From: Sanderia malayensis
Taxonomy: Eukaryota > Cnidaria > Scyphozoa > Semaeostomeae > Pelagiidae
DNA length: 64,000 nucleotides
Assembly: GCA_013076295.1 (NCBI GenBank)
Contig: RQOL01000521.1
Span: 62,001 to 126,000 of the forward strand
Direction: 5' to 3'
Shown here: piece after piece, positions 60,791-64,000 of the stretch
Numbering within the stretch: position 1 is the stretch's first letter
How the letters are laid out: each line of letters starts with the position of its first letter
Position numbers and translations under genes: made by a program
Notes under the pieces: generated by a model
Told to the model about the DNA's origin: nothing
The model's input: only the letters and a program-made list of their open reading frames with translations
Database searches by the model: none

Positions 60791-63700
60791 ACTTTTTTTT
60801 GACTTCCCACATTTGATGACTTCCCACTTTTCATGACTTCCCACTTTTTCTTTACTTCCCACTTTTGATGATTACCAATTTTGATGACTTCCCACTTTTG
60901 ATGACCTCGCACTTTTGGTGACTTCCACTTTCGATCACTTCCCACTTTTTCTTGTTTTCCCACTTTAAAGAATTCCAACTTTTGATGACTTCCCACTTTT
61001 TCTTAAAATCCTATTTTTGGTGACTTCCCACTTGACTTCCCACATTTGATGACCTCCCACTTTTCATGACCCCCCACTTTTGATGACTTCCCACTTTTGA
61101 TAACTTCCCACTTTTGGTGACTTCCACTTTAGATGACTTCCCACTTTTTCTTGTTTTCCCAGTTTTGATGACTTCCCACTTTTCATGACTTCCCACTTTT
61201 GATGACTTCCACGTTAGGTGACTTCAAACTTTGGTAACTTTCAAAGATTTCCTCACTTCCCCTTTGTCTTGACTTCCCATTTTTTCTTCACTGCCTACTT
61301 TTAAAGACTTCCCACTTTTTCTTCATTTTTCATTTTTGATTATTACCAATTTCAATGACTTGCCACTTTTGATGACCTCCAACTTTCGGTGACTTCCCAC
61401 TTTTGATGACTTCCCACTTTTTTTTGTTTTCCCACTTTTGATGACCTCCCACTTTTCATGACCTCCCATTTTTGAGGACTTCCATGTTAGGTGACTTCAA
61501 ATTTTGGTAAGTTCCAAAGTTTTCTCCAATTACCACTTTTTCTTGACTTCCAATTTTTTCTTCATTGCCCACTTTTAAGGACTTCCCACTTTTTCTTGAT
61601 TTCCCACTTTTGATGACTTCCCACTTTCGGCGACTTCCCACTTTTAATGACTTCCCACTTTTTCTTGACTTTCCACTTTTTCTTTACTTCTCATCTTCTT
61701 ATGACTGCCCAGTTTTGATGGCTTCCCACTTCTTCTTAACTTCCCATTTTTTCTCCACTTCCCACATTTGATGACTTCCCACTTTTCATGATCCCCCACT
61801 TTTGATGACTTCCCACTTTTGATGACCTCCCACTTTTGCTGACTTCCACTTTCGATCACTTCCCACTTTTTCTTGTTATCCCACTTCAATGAATTCCAAC
61901 TTTTGCTGACTTCCCACTTTTTTTTAAAATCCCATTTTGATAACTTCCAACTTTCGGTGACTTCCCACTTTAGATGACTTCCCACTTTTTCTTGTTTTCC
62001 CATTTTGGATGACTACCCACTTTTCTTGACTTCCCACTTTTTCTTGACTTCCCACTTTTGATGATTTTCAACTTTTGATGGCTTCCCATTTCTTCTTGAC
62101 TTCCCATTTTTTCTTGACTTTCCACTTTTTCTTTACTTTTCATCTTCTCTTGACCGCCCAGTTTTAATGACTTCCCACTTTTTTTTGATTTCCCATTTTT
62201 TCTTCACTTCCCACTTTTTCTTGACTTCCCACTTTTGATGACTTTCCACGTTTCCTTGACTTTCCACTTTATCTTTACTTGCCCCTTTTTCTTTATTTCC
62301 CACTGTAATGACTTCCAATTTTTGATGACTTCCCACTTTTTCTTGAAATCCCATTTTTTGTGACTTCTTACTTTTCAGGAGTTCCCACTCTTTGTTCACT
62401 ACCCACTTTTTCTCTACTTCCCATCTCCTCTTGACTGCCCAGTTTTAATGACTTCAAACTTTTGCTTGATTTCCCACTTTCTCTTGACTTCCCACATTTT
62501 CTTGACTTCCCACTTTTGATGATTTTCAACTTTTTCTTGACTTTCTACGCTATCTTGACTTCCCATTTTTCATGACTTCCCACTTTTGATAACTTCCCAC
62601 TTTCGCTGACTTCCCACTTTTGATGACTCCCCACTTTTTCTTGTTTTCCCCCTTTTGATGACCTCCCACTTTTCATGACTTCCCAATTTTGATGATTTCC
62701 ACGATAGGTGACTTCAAACTTTGGTAACTTCCAAAGTTTTCTTCACTTCCCACTTTTTCTTGACTTCCCATTTTTTCTTCACTGCCCACTTTTAAAGAGT
62801 TCCCACTTTTTCTTGATTTCCCACTTTTTCTTCACTTCCCACTTTTTCTAGACTTCCCACTTTTGATGACTTCCCACTTTGTCTTGACTTTCCACTTTAT
62901 CTTGACTTCCCACTTTTTCTTGACTTCCCATCTTCTCTTGACTGCCCAGTTTTAACGACTTCCCACTTTTTCTTCACTTCCCATTTTTTCTTCACTTCCC
63001 ACCTTCTCTTGACTGCCAAGTTTTAATGACTTGCCACTTTTGCTTGATTGCCCACTTTTTCTTGACTGCCCACTTTTTCTTGACTTCCCACATTTGATGA
63101 CTTCCCACTTTCGGTGACTTCCCACTTTTGATGACTTCCCATTTTTTCTTGACTTTCCACTTTTTCTTTACTTCCATCATCTCCTGACTACCCAGTTTTA
63201 ATGACTTCCCACTTTTTCTTGATTTCCCATTTTTGTTGATTTCCCACTTTGTATGAGTTCCCACTTTTTCTTGACTTCCCACATTTGCTGACTTTCCACT
63301 TTTCTTGACTTCCCAGTTTTCATGACTTCCCACTTTTGATAACTTCCCACTTTCGGTGACTTCCCACTTTTGATGACTTCCCACTTTTTCTTGAAATCCC
63401 ATTTTTTGTGACTTCCCACTTTTCATGATTCCACTTTTTTTACTTTTTTCTCTTTTTTCTGATGAGTTTTATGACTTCCAACTTTTGCTTGATTTCCACT
63501 TTTTCTTGACTTCCATTTTTTTGACTTCCACTTTTGATGATTTTCAACTTTTTCTTGACTTTCTACTCTATCTTGACTTTCCACTTTTCTTGACTTCCCA
63601 TCTTCTCCTGACTGCCAATTTTAATGACTTCCCACTTTTCCTAGTTTTCCCATATTTGATTACTTCCCACTTTTCAAGACCTCCCACTTTTCATGACTTC

Positions 63701-64000
63701 CCCCTTTTCATGACTTCCCACTTTCAGTGACTTCCCACTTTTGATGACTTCCCACGTTTTCTTGCTTTCCCACTTTTGATGACTTCCCACTTTTCATGAC
63801 TTCCCACTTTTGATGACTTCCCACTTTCGGTGACTTCCCACTTTTGATGACTTCCCATTTTTATTGTTTTCCCACTTTTGATGACCTCCCACTTTTCATG
63901 ACTTCCCACTTTCGATGACTTCCACGTTAGGTGACTTCAAACTTAGGTGAGTTCCAAAGTTTTCTCCACTTCCCACTTTTCATGACTTCCCACTTTTGAT
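60791..64000 (+). repeat. Displaced copy of 47.6-50.8 kb (offset ~13.2 kb), running off the right edge
   Basis: Landmarks 61226, 61499, 62716 and 63949 correspond to 48035, 48306, 49524 and 50655. The offset is 13,191-13,193 bp up to 62,716. It rises to about 13,316 bp because this copy has an extra ~124-bp segment near 62,940-63,060 (CTTGACTGCCCAGTTTTAACG onward). The S0, S1 and S2 copies have the short form CTTGACGGCCCAC there. Confidence 0.84.
63427..63530 (+). other. Degraded patch in the last superunit copy
   Basis: Compared with 50,111-50,245, this stretch has lost bases and monomer order (GATTCCACTTTTTTTACTTT, CTCTTTTTTCTGATGAG). Clean sequence resumes at TTTGCTTGATTTCC with small losses. 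As with the other two patches, a consensus error is likely, but a real deletion of about 30 bp is possible. Confidence 0.7.

Larger units (their letters stand above)
1..64000 (+). repeat. Satellite DNA array, 17/18-bp monomer with higher-order organisation
   Basis: The entire window is made of tandem monomers close to GATGACTTCCCACTTTT (17 bp), mixed with an 18-bp form having five T and CTTGA. All copies point the same way. Frequent monomer variants replace the GATGA part with AATGA, CATGA, CGGCGA, CGGTGA, AGATGA, CTTTA or GATAA. The + strand is rich in pyrimidines (12 of 17 bases in the consensus). Diverged monomers recur in fixed order, so the array is organised in higher-order repeats rather than as a plain minisatellite. 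There is no flanking unique DNA at either end. No gene, RNA gene or mobile element interrupts it. Large satellite arrays of this kind are known from eukaryotic heterochromatin; the family and species are not recognised. Confidence 0.97.

Noticed and set aside
1..64000. CRISPR array
   Set aside because: Monomers follow each other directly with no unique spacers of constant length, and there are no cas genes.
1..64000. Telomeric repeat or simple microsatellite
   Set aside because: The period is 17/18 bp with HOR structure. No TTAGGG-, TTTAGGG- or TTAGG-type tandem runs are present; the TTAGG in the leaders is a single copy each time.
1..64000. Strong intrinsic DNA curvature from phased T runs
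   Set aside because: A 17-bp step is about 1.6 helical turns, so successive T runs point in different directions and should not add up to a strong bend.
1..64000. rRNA, tRNA, other RNA genes, transposons or viral copies
   Set aside because: Read from end to end, no stretch longer than about 100 bases departs from the satellite, and the few degraded patches hold only T-rich or damaged monomers.

Overview
The whole 64,000-base window is one uninterrupted array of short tandem repeats, that is, satellite DNA. I found no unique sequence, no credible protein gene, no rRNA or tRNA, and no transposon. The basic unit on the + strand is close to GATGACTTCCCACTTTT (17 bp). A sister form of 18 bp has one extra T and CTTGA in place of GATGA. 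Thousands of diverged copies are joined head to tail in the same orientation, and the array runs off both ends of the window. A long array with several nested repeat levels points to a eukaryotic nuclear chromosome, probably heterochromatin (centromeric, pericentromeric, subtelomeric or sex-chromosome). I do not recognise the satellite family and cannot name the species.

The array has a clear hierarchy. Monomers of 17/18 bp are grouped into higher-order repeats (HORs) of a few hundred bp to about 1.7 kb. Nearly every HOR carries one diverged landmark, two adjacent monomers that together form a stem-loop (AAACTTTGG, six-base loop, CCAAAGTTT). I located about 104 landmarks by eye, and their spacing gives the layout. 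L1 is preceded by TGACGTCCACGTTAGG and keeps a full stem. L2 is preceded by CCACGTTAGG and followed by a CAAAGATTT-type right arm. L3 is preceded by CCATGTTAGG and has loop TAAGTT. L4 is preceded by CCACGATAGG. L5 has GGTGAGTTCC.

Layout: 1-8,045 holds L1 HORs with a recurring 631-bp period and longer or shorter variants. 8,046-31,224 is a mosaic of L1, L2 and L3 units, including a ~2.1-kb block present three times (7,090, 10,710 and 20,637) and a run of shortened units at 9.2-10.7 kb. 31,225-51,010 holds three tandem superunits of about 6.2-6.8 kb with ten landmarks in the same order. From about 50,541 to 60,190 there are two tandem copies of a ~4.8-kb unit that grew out of the tail of the third superunit. 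About 60,790-64,000 is a further copy of 47.6-50.8 kb, displaced by ~13.2 kb.

There are no genes working together here. The biology visible is array evolution: unequal exchange, segmental duplication, deletions of whole numbers of monomers, and subfamily formation. Several short patches, and the superunit at 38-45 kb, have many single-base losses, mostly in homopolymers, and may be assembly consensus errors. Coordinates and periods were read by hand from landmark positions and may be off by a few bases. Sub-unit boundaries are conventions, placed at the first base of the hairpin left arm.
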